Positions 43,159 through 52,313 of a DNA stretch of 64,000 bases are shown piece by piece; within the stretch, counting starts at the first letter, position 1; every line of letters begins with the position of its first letter. Origin of the DNA: Janthinobacterium sp. 61. Its GTDB lineage: Bacteria; Pseudomonadota; Gammaproteobacteria; Burkholderiales; Burkholderiaceae_D. The notes beneath the pieces were generated by a model. That model was not told where the DNA came from, ran no database searches, and worked only from the letters and a program-made list of their open reading frames with translations. The translations under genes and the position numbers were made by a program. The stretch covers positions 620,001 through 684,000 of the forward strand of contig NZ_PJMQ01000001.1 of NCBI RefSeq assembly GCF_002846335.1. The letters are read 5' to 3'.

Positions 43159-44733
43159 CTATTTGAAGGCCTTGATGACGGCATCGAGCTTGACCTTCAG
43201 CGACTTGTCGTGCGCGTGGATGGCCGGCACTTCGCGCTGTACGCCGAGCAGCTGGTAGACGGCCGTCTGCGCTGCGCGTACCGAGTATTCCACCGTGAAG
43301 ACGACATCGTCGGCGATTTCCACGAACTGGCTGACGAAGGCCAGGTTGACGGAGTTGGCCGGCACGGGCAGGGGACGGTCGCTCTTTGCGCGGGGCATGA
43401 ACATGCTGGTGATGTAGGGCATGCGGCAGGGAATGCAGTTGGCCGTGGCCATGATGTCGAGGTCGAAGTTCAGGTGGCCGCACAGCTCGCGCAGGATATC
43501 CGCGCCGCTGCATTCGGACATGGGCTTGGCGACGAAGTTGCCGATGCGGTCAGGGTGCAGCGCATAGCCCCAGAATACTTGCACGCCCTCGGGCTGGCCG
43601 GCGAAATGGGGCTGGTGCGCCAGCACGATGGACATGAACCAGTTGCTGTCCTTGAAGGTGACGAGGCCGCCCGTGCCCGCGCTGTTGCCCGTGAATTGCT
43701 CCATCCTGTCAAAGAAGGCGCTGTCTTTCAGGGTGACCGTGTACGAGGCCCAGTATGATTCGGGGATGCTGCTGTTGAAGGCGGCGGGGCGTCCCAGTTC
43801 CGGGCGGCCCTCGGCCAGCTTTTCCCACAGGCGCCAGCCCTGGCTGTCGTTTTTCGTGCGCTGGGCAGGCGCGCTGTGCATGCTGCCATAGCTGGAGGCA
43901 TCCGTCATCGAGGCGTTCTGGAAAAAGACCAGGTCGCCGGCGGCCACGGGGATCACGTCGGCCAGGCCGTGCCGCTGGCAGGCGATGGCGGTGGCGCTCA
44001 GGCGGCCGTCGCTCTCCTGCACCTCGATATCGCTCACCGTGCAATCCATGATGATGTTCACGCCTTGCTCCTGCAGCCAGGCGACCAGGGGACGTACCAG
44101 CGAATCGTACTGGTTGTAGACGGTGCGCTTGACGCCGGCCAGGGTTTCGATGCGCGAAAACTCCATCATGAAGCGGTGCAGGTAGCGCTTGAACTCGACG
44201 GCGCTATGCCAGGGCTGGAAGGCAAACGTGGTGGCCCACATGGTCCAGAACTTGGTGTCGAAAAATTCGGGTGAGAGCCAGTCCGTGATGGCGCTGCTGC
44301 CCAAGGTGTCTTCGTCGGCTTCCGTCAGCTTCAGCAGTTCCAGCCTGTCCTGCATGGAAAAGCCCATGCTGCTGACATCGACCTTGAAGCGGTTGCGGTC
44401 GACCAGGCGCGCGCGCGAGTGGGGAAGGTGCTGTTCGTTGAAGGCGATGGTTTCATCGTAGACGCTCTGGCCCGCATGTTCGAGCGAGGGTATGCTCTTG
44501 AACAGGTCCCAGGTGCACTCGTAATTATCGGTGGTCAGCATGCGCCCGCCGCGCAAGGTGTAGCCATCCTCTGCATTGCCGCCGCCATCGAGGCTGCCCC
44601 CGGTCACGGGCGACGCTTCGAAGACGGTAATGTTGCAACCTTGCATGCCGCCGTCGCGTATCATGAATGCGGCTGCGGCCAGCGAGCCGATGCCGCCGCC
44701 GACGAGGTAGGCTTTTTTGTCTGTGTTAGGCAT
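43159..44733 (-). CDS. ohyA: Oleate hydratase
   Basis: 524 residues. FAD-binding Rossmann motif YLVGGGIGSLAAAAFMIRDG, then ITVFEASPVTGGSLDG, TLRGGRMLTTDNYECTWDLF, WATTFAFQPWHSAVEFKRY and VNLAFVSQFVEIADDVVFTVEYSVR, which define the oleate hydratase (MCRA) family. It adds water to cis-9 double bonds, giving 10-hydroxy fatty acids, and detoxifies unsaturated fatty acids. ATG 44733 leaves the Rossmann motif at residues 8-15, as usual. It stands alone. Confidence 0.93.
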   Translation of the reverse strand: MPNTDKKAYLVGGGIGSLAAAAFMIRDGGMQGCNITVFEASPVTGGSLDGGGNAEDGYTLRGGRMLTTDNYECTWDLFKSIPSLEHAGQSVYDETIAFNEQHLPHSRARLVDRNRFKVDVSSMGFSMQDRLELLKLTEADEDTLGSSAITDWLSPEFFDTKFWTMWATTFAFQPWHSAVEFKRYLHRFMMEFSRIETLAGVKRTVYNQYDSLVRPLVAWLQEQGVNIIMDCTVSDIEVQESDGRLSATAIACQRHGLADVIPVAAGDLVFFQNASMTDASSYGSMHSAPAQRTKNDSQGWRLWEKLAEGRPELGRPAAFNSSIPESYWASYTVTLKDSAFFDRMEQFTGNSAGTGGLVTFKDSNWFMSIVLAHQPHFAGQPEGVQVFWGYALHPDRIGNFVAKPMSECSGADILRELCGHLNFDLDIMATANCIPCRMPYITSMFMPRAKSDRPLPVPANSVNLAFVSQFVEIADDVVFTVEYSVRAAQTAVYQLLGVQREVPAIHAHDKSLKVKLDAVIKAFK

Positions 44734-44868
44734 GGTTTTCCCCTGAGTGTGAGTGCATCTGCATGCGCGAAAGGCTGGCAAGCGGCACGGCTGATGCCGC
44801 GCCATATTTGCCTATTTTACAACATCAGGGGAGAATCGGCAGATAAATAGAGCGTTCGTTCGGTTTTT

Positions 44869-45408
44869 TCAGGCGCTGGCGTGTTCCTTGCGCCGTTCAA
44901 AGTACAGCAAATCCGACCAGGCATCCTGGAAGTGCATGGCTTTTTCCGAACGGCCATATTGGCGAAAACCGTTGCGTTGCATGACGGCGATCGAACCCAG
45001 GTTTTGCGGCCGCGCCGTCGCTTCCAGGCGCCACAGTTCCAGTGCACCGAACGCTTCTTCCAGCAACAGGGCGACCACGCGCGTGGCGTAGCCGCGTCCG
45101 CCAAACCGTTCGCCGATGCGATAGCCGAGCGTCGCCTTGTTGAAATACGGGCGCGTGACGGCAGTCAGGTTGACTCTGCCGATGATCTGCCCGTCCAGCT
45201 TGGCCAGGTACTGGTATGCGCTGTCTTTCTCACGTTCGCGCTGCGCCTGCTCGATGGCGGCGGCGATGGCTTCATGGTGGTAATAGGACGGTGCGCGCGC
45301 CGTGACCCAGGATTCAAAATAGGTGCGGTTTTCCAGTTCAAAGGCCAGCAAGGCGGGAAGGTCGGCGCTGGAGGGGGGGAGCAATTGAAGGCGGTCGAGG
45401 TCTGGCAT
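44869..45408 (-). CDS. GNAT-family N-acetyltransferase (RimJ/RimL-like)
   Basis: 179 residues. GNAT pattern: AFELENRTYFESWVTARAPSYYHHEAI at the N-terminus, GQIIGRVNLTAVTR, the acetyl-CoA motif GYRIGERFGGRGYATRVVALLLEEAF and LEATARPQNLGSIAVMQRNGF. This is the RimJ/RimL or L7/L12-acetyltransferase-like group that modifies alpha-amino groups or small amines. The acceptor is unknown. Confidence 0.87.
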   Translation of the reverse strand: MPDLDRLQLLPPSSADLPALLAFELENRTYFESWVTARAPSYYHHEAIAAAIEQAQREREKDSAYQYLAKLDGQIIGRVNLTAVTRPYFNKATLGYRIGERFGGRGYATRVVALLLEEAFGALELWRLEATARPQNLGSIAVMQRNGFRQYGRSEKAMHFQDAWSDLLYFERRKEHASA

Positions 45409-45489
45409 GGGATCGTGTCGGAAAGCGATGCGCCATTATAATCAGCTGGCGCATTTCGCCGCACATGCTTGAATTCATGAAGGAGCAGC

Positions 45490-45882
45490 ATGCTGTCCCA
45501 TATTTGCCTCGGCACCAACGACTTTCCCCGCGCCTACGCCTTTTACACGGCACTGATGGGAGAACTCGACTTGATCGAGAAATTTCACGATCCGGCCCAA
45601 CCCTGGGCGGGCTGGATGGCGCGGGGGGCGCCGCGCCCCCTGTTCGTGCTGACGGCGCCGCATGACGGCTTGCCGGCCACTCCCGGCAATGGCCAGATGA
45701 CGGCCTTGCTGGCGGCCAGCCGCTTGCAGGTGGACCGTTGCCACCAGGCCGTGCTGGCGCTGGGCGCCGTGTGCGAAGGGCTACCCGGCTTGCGGCCCCA
45801 TTACCATCCCAATTACTATGGCGCTTATTTCCGCGACCTCGATGGCAACAAGTTGTGCATCTGCTGCCACGGCGAAGAATGA
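45490..45882 (+). CDS. VOC-family (glyoxalase-like) protein
   Basis: 130 residues, two beta-alpha-beta-beta-beta modules. His in LSHICLGTNDFPRAYAFYTALMGEL and the C-terminal AYFRDLDGNKLCICCHG are standard VOC features, with metal-ligand positions at His4 and in the last strand. Relatives are dioxygenases, isomerases or antibiotic-binding proteins; function unknown. It follows GGAG and ends one base before the convergent DinB gene. Confidence 0.87.
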   Translation: MLSHICLGTNDFPRAYAFYTALMGELDLIEKFHDPAQPWAGWMARGAPRPLFVLTAPHDGLPATPGNGQMTALLAASRLQVDRCHQAVLALGAVCEGLPGLRPHYHPNYYGAYFRDLDGNKLCICCHGEE

Positions 45883-45883
45883 T

Positions 45884-46468
45884 TCAGCGCTCTTTCCACA
45901 CGTCGTCTTCCGTCCAGCCCAGTTCCAGGAAATCCTGCGCCCGCTCGTCCGCTTCACCTGCGCAATAGAACTCGTCGAGCTGGGGCACTTCGATACGCGT
46001 GCCGGCCAGCATGGCGTGCACTTGCCCACGGTGGTGGATCTGGTGCTGGAACAAATGCGCCAGCATGCGCTGGCGCGTGTCGACTTGCGGGGTGTCGCGC
46101 AGGATCGTCACGGGCCGCGCCAGGTCCGCATCGCACAGGCTGCGGCAATGGGCGATCAGGCGCAGGTCCGATGCGCGCTGCGCCGCGTGCAGGGCCGCGC
46201 CATCGGTGTACGGTTCGTCCTGTGCAAAAAAGACATAGCAGTCGGAATGAGGCTTTTCGCCGCGCAGCTCGCGTTCGAGTGCGTCGAGATAGAACCAGTC
46301 GCACGTCAGTATGTGGTTCAGGGTGAACTGGATGGTGGGGAAAAAGCTGACGCGCGTGGCCTGGAACTCGGCCTGGGTCAGCTGCCCGCAAGCCTTCAGC
46401 AAGCGGTGGTTGGCCCAGGCGTTGTTATACGCCTGGCCGGTGACGTAACGGGCCAGTGGATTGTTCAT
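45884..46468 (-). CDS. DinB-family metal-dependent helical protein
   Basis: 194 residues forming a four-helix bundle. Metal-ligand His residues sit in TLNHILTCDWFYLDAL and LFQHQIHHRGQVHAML, the DinB/YfiT pattern. The family holds thiol transferases and unknown stress proteins. ATG 46468 has AAGGTACATC just upstream. Function not predicted further. Confidence 0.87.
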   Translation of the reverse strand: MNNPLARYVTGQAYNNAWANHRLLKACGQLTQAEFQATRVSFFPTIQFTLNHILTCDWFYLDALERELRGEKPHSDCYVFFAQDEPYTDGAALHAAQRASDLRLIAHCRSLCDADLARPVTILRDTPQVDTRQRMLAHLFQHQIHHRGQVHAMLAGTRIEVPQLDEFYCAGEADERAQDFLELGWTEDDVWKER

Positions 46469-46628
46469 GATGTACCTTGCAAGGCAGGGAAGGCTGCGAG
46501 AGCGCCACTGTAGCACTTTGCGCCAGGTGGACCCAGCCGGTCACGCCGGCCGCCCCAGTACTGCTGTCATCAAGTACAATCGCGCAGCGGATTTCGCGAT
46601 AGTGATGCATAAAGGTTTGGATAGCAAA

Positions 46629-47633
46629 ATGGGTTGGATAGGAAAATTACTGAACGGCGGCGATGAAAAAAACAAGGCTGCGCCGGTCACGGCAGCGGCG
46701 GCGCCCGATATGACGCGGCAGCCAGCCACCATCACCGAAATCGATGCCATCTACTACCGCTGGCTGGCCGCCGCCGGTTCGGCGCAGGCTCCCGAGCAGG
46801 CCGAACAACAGATTCTGGACGAATTGATGCGCCTGGCCCGTGAACCGATCGCTGGCGCCGCGCTGGTGCCGCGCATTCCGGCCATCATCCCGCAGTTGAT
46901 GCGTACCTTGCAAAATGAAAACATGAGCGCAGCCGAGCTGTCGCGCCAGCTGGCCCAGGACGTATTGCTGGTCGCCGAGGTCTACCGCGAAGCGAACCGG
47001 CCGCGCTACCATTCTCGCTACAACGCCAGCCCGTCGATCAACAACATGGAAGGCGCCATCATGCTGCTCGGGCAAAACGGCATGCGCATGTTGCTCGCCC
47101 GCGTCGCCTTCCGCCCCATCGTCAGCATGCAAAGCGGCGGGTTGACCATACGCACGGCGCCGCTGATCTGGCGCCAGTCCGAGAAATGCGCGCTGGCGGC
47201 CAACCTGCTCGCGCCGGCCATGCAGGCAAACGCCTTCGACGCCTATCTGGCGGGACTGATGGCCAATGTCGGCCTGGTGGTGGCGTTCCGGCTGATCGAC
47301 CAGATGCATGCGCCCGATGCCTTCCCGCAATCGGACGCCTTCATTGCCCAGGTGTTTGCGCAAGCGCGTATCTTGTCGGTACGGATCGCCGAATTATGGG
47401 AGTTTCCCGAGTCCGTGACCAATGCGATCGAGCATGCCGGCGTCGATGCCCACGCCGATGCCGATCCGCAGGCGCAAGCGCTGGCGCTGGGCGATCGCTT
47501 GAGCAAGCTGCGCATGCTGGTCGATACGGGCCGCTTTCCTGCCGACGATCCCTTCGTGATGGCCGGACTCGGAAAAAGTCAGATGCTGGTGTTCGACAAG
47601 CTGGCCGACGAGGACGAGGACGACGAGGAGTGA
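46629..47633 (+). CDS. HDOD-domain protein
   Basis: 334 residues from ATG 46629 (an ATG at 46605 is also in frame). The HDOD-like region covers about 95-300: LVPRIPAIIPQLMRTLQNENMSAAELSRQLAQD (with breaks), INNMEGAIMLLGQNGMRMLLARVAF, CALAANLLAPAMQ, LAGLMANVGLVVAF and IAELWEFPESVTNAIEHA. The catalytic His-Asp pairs of true HD phosphohydrolases are absent, as is normal for HDOD. Such proteins act in signalling and are often linked to cyclic-di-GMP or motility. An acidic tail (DEDEDDEE) ends it. Confidence 0.85.
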   Translation: MGWIGKLLNGGDEKNKAAPVTAAAAPDMTRQPATITEIDAIYYRWLAAAGSAQAPEQAEQQILDELMRLAREPIAGAALVPRIPAIIPQLMRTLQNENMSAAELSRQLAQDVLLVAEVYREANRPRYHSRYNASPSINNMEGAIMLLGQNGMRMLLARVAFRPIVSMQSGGLTIRTAPLIWRQSEKCALAANLLAPAMQANAFDAYLAGLMANVGLVVAFRLIDQMHAPDAFPQSDAFIAQVFAQARILSVRIAELWEFPESVTNAIEHAGVDAHADADPQAQALALGDRLSKLRMLVDTGRFPADDPFVMAGLGKSQMLVFDKLADEDEDDEE

Positions 47634-47659
47634 TGCCAGCTGCATGCAGCGGATATCAC

Positions 47660-48373
47660 TCAGCGCGCAAAATAGAGTTCGTGCAGATGCTCGAGATCGA
47701 CCTCGGAAGCGGCCTGCGACAGCGCCACTTTGCCGCTCTGCATCAGGTAGACGTGATCGGCCACGCCCACGGCGCGCGCCGTGTTTTGCTCGACGAGGAT
47801 GATGGTGCGCCGGCCATCGTTCAGGCGCGCGAGGATCTCGAACAGCTCGTTGACCACCAGCGGCGCCAGACCCAGCGAAGGTTCGTCGATGATCAATAGC
47901 GACGGGTCCGACATCAAGCCCCGCGCCATGGCCAGCATCTGCGCCTCGCCACCCGATAGTGACCCGGCCAACTGCTTGCGGCGCTCGTGCAGGCGCGGGA
48001 ACATGGCGTAGGCTTCGGCCAGGCGCACCGGCATGTGGCTGCGGTGCTCTTTCGGGAAGGCGCCCATGATCAGGTTTTCTTCCACACTCATGTCACGGAA
48101 GGTCATGCGCCCCTCGGGTATCATGGTGACCCTCGCGTCACTCATCTTCCACGTCGGTGTGCCATTGATGCCCACGCCATCGAGCGCGATGCTGCCCGCG
48201 CCCACGGGCAGCAAACCCATGATGGCGCGCAGCAGGGTGGTTTTGCCGGCCCCGTTCGGGCCGATGATGGTGGTCAGCTTGCCTTTCTGGATGGACAGCG
48301 ACACATCCCACAGCACATTGATGGCGCCATAGCCGGCGCGCAGTTGACTAATTTCAAGCATCGTTTCAGGCAT
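47660..48373 (-). CDS. livF: LivF-type ABC transporter ATPase
   Basis: 237 residues. Walker A GPNGAGKTT, IPEGRMTFRDMSVEENLIMGAF, signature LSGGEAQMLAMARGL, Walker B LLIIDEPSLGLAP and ILVEQNTARAV are characteristic of LivF. It powers a branched-chain amino acid-type (HAAT) importer with LivG. ATG 48373 lies inside the last codons of livG, so translation is coupled. It is the last gene of the eight-gene operon starting with the IclR regulator. Confidence 0.94.
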   Translation of the reverse strand: MPETMLEISQLRAGYGAINVLWDVSLSIQKGKLTTIIGPNGAGKTTLLRAIMGLLPVGAGSIALDGVGINGTPTWKMSDARVTMIPEGRMTFRDMSVEENLIMGAFPKEHRSHMPVRLAEAYAMFPRLHERRKQLAGSLSGGEAQMLAMARGLMSDPSLLIIDEPSLGLAPLVVNELFEILARLNDGRRTIILVEQNTARAVGVADHVYLMQSGKVALSQAASEVDLEHLHELYFAR

Positions 48374-49079
48374 GAACTGCTCCCGTATAGCTTTGGATGA
48401 CGGCTGGATCGCGGAACACGGCGTCCGGCGTGCCATCGGCGATCAGCTGGCCAAAATTGAGCACGGCCACGCGCTGGCACAGATTGCTGATGGTTTCGAT
48501 ATCGTGCTCGATCATGACGATGCCTACGCCAAAGGCGGCATGCAAGTCCTTGAGCATGCCCATGAAGCGGCGCTTGCCGTTCGTTTCCAGGCCTGCCAGC
48601 ACTTCATCGAGCAGCAGCAGTTTCGGATTGGTGGCCAGCGCCTTGGCCACTTCCAGCGCCTTCAGTTCCGTCAGCGCCAGTTCGCTGGCAGCGTCGCGCC
48701 CGGCCTTGTCCGCCAGGCTGGTGAAATCGAGGATTTCATCGATCTTGCGCTGATCCACCTTGCCGGTGCCGAAGCGCTGCGCCACGATGAGGTTTTCGCG
48801 CACCGTCAGTTCATGCATGGGCTGCGGAATCTGGAAGGTGCGGCCCAGCCCAAGCCGGGCGCGCTGGTACATGGGCGTGGCCATGATGTCGCGCCCGTCG
48901 AAGCGGATGTGGCCACTGGTGGGGCGCACCAGGCCGGAAATCGCATTGAACAGCGTGGTCTTGCCGGCACCGTTGGCGCCGACGAGGCCGATCACGTCGT
49001 GGCTGCCCACGTTCAGGGTGACGGCATCGACGGCCGTCAGGCCGCCGAAGCGCACGGAGACATTATCGAGTTCAAGCAT
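48366..49079 (-). CDS. livG: LivG-type ABC transporter ATPase
   Basis: 237 residues. Walker A GANGAGKTT, GLGRTFQIPQPMHELTVRENL, an LivG-type long helical insert, LTELKALEVAKALATNPKLLLLDEVLAGLE as a degenerate signature plus Walker B, and IVMIEHDIETI. The signature lacks the usual LSGGQ and reads LALTELKAL, a common variation in liv-like systems for aromatic or carboxylic acids. Overlaps livM by 8 bp and livF by 8 bp. Confidence 0.92.
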   Translation of the reverse strand: MLELDNVSVRFGGLTAVDAVTLNVGSHDVIGLVGANGAGKTTLFNAISGLVRPTSGHIRFDGRDIMATPMYQRARLGLGRTFQIPQPMHELTVRENLIVAQRFGTGKVDQRKIDEILDFTSLADKAGRDAASELALTELKALEVAKALATNPKLLLLDEVLAGLETNGKRRFMGMLKDLHAAFGVGIVMIEHDIETISNLCQRVAVLNFGQLIADGTPDAVFRDPAVIQSYTGAVHA

Positions 49080-50043
49080 GGGATTTCTCCTTGATCATCG
49101 CTTTTTTCAGCCATTTTCGTAGCAGCGGCAGCAGGCCGTTCGGACTGAAGACAATCATCGCCACCAGCAGCACGCCCAGCACCAGCTGGTGCCCGGTGGG
49201 TATCAGCGACTTGAAAATGAGCTGGTCTACCAGGTAGACCACCACGGCGCCCAGCACGGGGCCGAGTATCGTGCGGTAGCCGCCGAAGATGGCCGCCACG
49301 ATGGGCAAGGTGACCCACAGGCTGTTGAAGGCGTAGTCCGGTTCCAGGAAGTTGATGTAGTGGGCGTTGAAGGCGCCGAACAGGCCGGCCATGAAGGCCG
49401 ACACGAGCAGCATCATGCCTTTCAACAGGGTGCTGTTGACGCCGACGACGCGCGTGGCGTCTTCGCTGTCGTGCATGGCGCGCAGGGCGATGCCGTAATG
49501 GCTGGAACGGATGCGACTGTACGCCAGCGCGCAGGCCACGACGAGGGTCAGCACCACCAGGTAGGCGCCCGTCTTGCTGGCCAAATCAAAGCCGAAGACG
49601 GTGGGCAGGGTGGGAATATTGTTGACGCCGCCGGCGCCGCCCGTCAGCGCACTCCATTCCGTGGCCAGGATGCGGAAGATGTGGGCGTAGGCGAGGATGG
49701 CCAGCGCAAAATACGGCCCGCGCAGGCGCAGCACGGGTAGCATGATGACGGCTGCCGCCGCAGCGCCGACGCCGCCCAGCAGCATGGCGGCAAACACGGG
49801 CAAGCCCAGTTTCACGGTGGTCAGCGCGGAGACATACGCGCCCACGCCGAAGAACGCCGCATGGCCGAAGCTGACCATGCCGCCCAGGTTGCCCAGCAGG
49901 GCCCAGGACATGGCCACGCCGCCGATGATCAGGGCCGCCACCACCATGCTCATCACATACTGGTTGCCGCCAAGGGCCAGCGGCACGGCGACATACGCGG
50001 CCAGCAGAAGGCCCGTCGTGGATATCAGTGTCGAGCGCTTCAT
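49072..50043 (-). CDS. livM: LivM-type ABC transporter permease
   Basis: 323 residues with about nine to ten membrane helices. LivM marks: GNLGGMVSFGHAAFFGVGAYVSAL, LPVLRLRGPYFALAILAYAHI, YSRIRSSHYGIALRAMHDSEDATRVVGV and FGGYRTILGPVLGAVVVYLV. ATG 50043 overlaps the livH stop (ATGA). The protein forms the channel with LivH. Confidence 0.93.
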   Translation of the reverse strand: MKRSTLISTTGLLLAAYVAVPLALGGNQYVMSMVVAALIIGGVAMSWALLGNLGGMVSFGHAAFFGVGAYVSALTTVKLGLPVFAAMLLGGVGAAAAAVIMLPVLRLRGPYFALAILAYAHIFRILATEWSALTGGAGGVNNIPTLPTVFGFDLASKTGAYLVVLTLVVACALAYSRIRSSHYGIALRAMHDSEDATRVVGVNSTLLKGMMLLVSAFMAGLFGAFNAHYINFLEPDYAFNSLWVTLPIVAAIFGGYRTILGPVLGAVVVYLVDQLIFKSLIPTGHQLVLGVLLVAMIVFSPNGLLPLLRKWLKKAMIKEKSHA

Positions 50044-50912
50044 CCGCGCCTCCGTTGTGCGCCAAACAGGCCGTTTGGCATGATGAACAGCACCAGCAGG
50101 AACAGCACCATGCCGGACAATTCCTGCAGTGCGGAGCTGGCCAGGGTGACGGTCAGCGCCTCGGCGACGCCCAGCAGTACGGCAGCGAGCAGCACGCCAG
50201 GGATGGAACCAATGCCGGCCAATACGGTGATGATGAAGGCTTTCACCGTCAGCGCGCCGCCGTAGGCGGGCTGGATCACGCCATAGCTGAACAGGGCCAC
50301 ACCGGCGAAGGCGGCCAGGATGCCGGCGACTAAAAACGAGACCAGCTCCGTGCGGCCCGGGTCGATGCCCATCAGCTTGGCCGCGTCGCGGTTGCTGGAG
50401 ACGGCGCGCACGGCGCGGCCATACCAGCTGGTGGCCAGCCAGCGCCACAGGGCCGCCATCAGCACCAGGCTGACGCCGAAGAAAATCACTTCGCTGCGCA
50501 TGCTGAAGAAGGGGCCAATCTCGATGCCTTCCTGCAGCCAGCTCGATGAGGTCGAGCGAATGTCCGCCTTCCACACCAGCAGGATGAAATTGGTGAGAAT
50601 GACGCCGATGCCGTAGGTGAGGATCAGCGAATTGATTTCGCGGTCTTTCTTGATGCGGCTGACGATCAGGTACACGCCCACGGATGTGAGGCTGACGATC
50701 ACCAGTGCGATGGGAATGGCGAACATGGGACCGAGTCCCAGGCCTGACTCCACGCTGTAGGCGATATAGGCGGCCAGCAGCACCAGTTCGCCGTGCGCCA
50801 GGTTGATCACTTTCATGGTGCCAAAGACCAGCGCCAGTCCCAGTGCGATCAGGGCGTAGGAGCCGCCCTGCAGCAAGCCTGAATAGAGGGCTTGCAAGAT
50901 TAATTCTGTCAT
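50040..50912 (-). CDS. livH: LivH-type ABC transporter permease
   Basis: 290 residues, about eight membrane helices. LivH marks: LYSGLLQGGSYALIALGLALVFGTMKVINLAHGEL (with breaks), GRAVRAVSSNRDAAKLMGID, and GIGSIPGVLLAAVLLGVAEAL. It is preceded by the binding-protein gene with a 97-bp gap that holds no other gene. Partner of LivM. Confidence 0.93.
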   Translation of the reverse strand: MTELILQALYSGLLQGGSYALIALGLALVFGTMKVINLAHGELVLLAAYIAYSVESGLGLGPMFAIPIALVIVSLTSVGVYLIVSRIKKDREINSLILTYGIGVILTNFILLVWKADIRSTSSSWLQEGIEIGPFFSMRSEVIFFGVSLVLMAALWRWLATSWYGRAVRAVSSNRDAAKLMGIDPGRTELVSFLVAGILAAFAGVALFSYGVIQPAYGGALTVKAFIITVLAGIGSIPGVLLAAVLLGVAEALTVTLASSALQELSGMVLFLLVLFIMPNGLFGAQRRRG

Positions 50913-51009
50913 GTCGTCATCCCGTCAGGCAGCCCTGGCGAGGGCCAGAACTGCCGTTCATCGGTGCGCGCCCTGGCGGGCGCGCGCGTGTGCGCAGGGG
51001 AGGCTGCTG

Positions 51010-52176
51010 TTACCAGGGCAGGGCAGGATAAGCCAGCTTGCCCGTCGCGTGTTCCTTCGGCCAGACGATTACCACCTTCTTGTCCTGGTGCTGCGCCATG
51101 CGGTGCACGAAGTTCTGGTTGTCACCATTGGCGGAGAATTGCACCCGGCCGATCAGGGTTTCCCGGTCCGTCTTGCGCATTTCCTCTGCCACGCCGCCTT
51201 TCTTGATCGTGCCCTTGTCGGCCGCGCGCGCAATCGCCTCGAACAGCAGCATCGATTGCACGTAGCCGAACTGGCCCAGGTAATCCGGCTCCTTCTTGTA
51301 CAGCTGCTTGTAGGCATCGCTGAAGGCTTTGCCGTCGGCCGTCTTGAATTCGGTGGGGAAGGGCAGCAGGGCCGTGCCGAAGACATTCGGCATCAGGTCG
51401 GGGAAGTCGGCCGCCATTTTCGGCGTGGCCAGCGACCACACGCCCACCATGGCCTTGATCTTCGGCTTCAGTACGCGGGCGGCGCGGATGATGCCAACGT
51501 AGTCGTTTTCATAGCCGACCATGGCCACCACTTCCGATTTATCCTGCAGCTTGATCTTGTTGATGATGGGCTTGAAGTCGGTAATGGCCGGATCGAACGA
51601 GTGCGTCGTCACCTTGACGCCCCTGGCGGCCAGGGCCTTTTCCACGTCCTTCGCCAGGCCCGTGGTGGCATCCTTGGTCGAATACACGATGGAGACGGAC
51701 TTGGCGCCCACGTCCTGCAGCAGCCCCAGCATGGCTTTTTCGTAGCCGGCCGTGTTATTGATGCGGAAAAAATTCTTGCGTCCGCTGGCCACCAGGCTGT
51801 CGTCCACGCCGCCCGAGGTGATGTAGACCAGGCCCAGTTTGTTCGCCGTGTCCGAGGCGGGCGAGATATTGTTCGAGCCATAGCCGCCCGTGATGGCCAC
51901 CACGCCCTGGCTGGCCAGTTTTTCCACGGCGGCGATGGCCTTGGCGGGTGCCGATTCGTCGTCGACGGTGACGATCTTGACGGTGTGCTTGCCGTTGGTC
52001 TTGTTGAATACCTCGGCTGCCACCATGATCCCTTCCTGCATGCCGGCGCCGACCCTGGCCAGGTTGCCCGTCAAGGGGATTTCGGCCCCGACCAGGAATT
52101 CGTCGGCGCTGGCCTGCGCCATCCAGGCGCTGGCAACCAGCGCTGCCATGGCGATGCGTGTGTATGTGCGTTTCAT
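51010..52176 (-). CDS. LivJ/LivK-like periplasmic binding protein
   Basis: 388 residues with a signal peptide (MKRTYTRIAMAALVASAWMAQASA). Type I periplasmic-binding fold: FLVGAEIPLTGNLARVGAGMQEGIMVAAEVFNK (with breaks), AVEKLASQGVVAITGGYGSNNISPASDTAN, KNFFRINNTAGYEKAML and EVVAMVGYENDYVGIIRAA. It sets the specificity of the importer; acyl-CoA genes upstream favour a carboxylic acid over an amino acid. GGAGGAGACACG precedes the ATG at 52176. Confidence 0.9.
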   Translation of the reverse strand: MKRTYTRIAMAALVASAWMAQASADEFLVGAEIPLTGNLARVGAGMQEGIMVAAEVFNKTNGKHTVKIVTVDDESAPAKAIAAVEKLASQGVVAITGGYGSNNISPASDTANKLGLVYITSGGVDDSLVASGRKNFFRINNTAGYEKAMLGLLQDVGAKSVSIVYSTKDATTGLAKDVEKALAARGVKVTTHSFDPAITDFKPIINKIKLQDKSEVVAMVGYENDYVGIIRAARVLKPKIKAMVGVWSLATPKMAADFPDLMPNVFGTALLPFPTEFKTADGKAFSDAYKQLYKKEPDYLGQFGYVQSMLLFEAIARAADKGTIKKGGVAEEMRKTDRETLIGRVQFSANGDNQNFVHRMAQHQDKKVVIVWPKEHATGKLAYPALPW

Positions 52177-52201
52177 CGTGTCTCCTCCGGTGATGTGACT
52201 C

Positions 52202-52236
52202 GGTTTGCCGGCGCCAGGATCGGCACCGGCAAAACC
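52202..52236. other. Intergenic hairpin between ligase and binding-protein genes
   Basis: GGTTTGCCGGCGCC and GGCACCGGCAAAACC pair imperfectly (one bulge) around AGGATC. No U-tract follows on the minus strand, so it is not a simple terminator. It may stabilise the binding-protein message, which in such operons is often needed in excess. Confidence 0.4.
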
Positions 52237-52287
52237 ACCCGCCTGGGTTTTATTGTCGGGTGTATTGAAAGCAACTGCAATGGTGAA

Positions 52288-52313
52288 TTTACTGCCTGTT
52301 TTTACTGCCTGTT
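52288..52313. repeat. Perfect 13-bp tandem duplication over the acyl-CoA ligase stop
   Basis: TTTACTGCCTGTT occurs twice in direct succession (52288-52300 and 52301-52313). The right copy carries the end of the coding sequence and its TAA stop; the left copy repeats that end outside the gene, including a second in-frame-like TAA. Confidence 0.8.

Noticed and set aside
52202..52236. Hairpin considered as a rho-independent terminator of the ligase gene
   Set aside because: No T-run follows on the transcribed strand, and the downstream binding-protein gene belongs to the same functional set.
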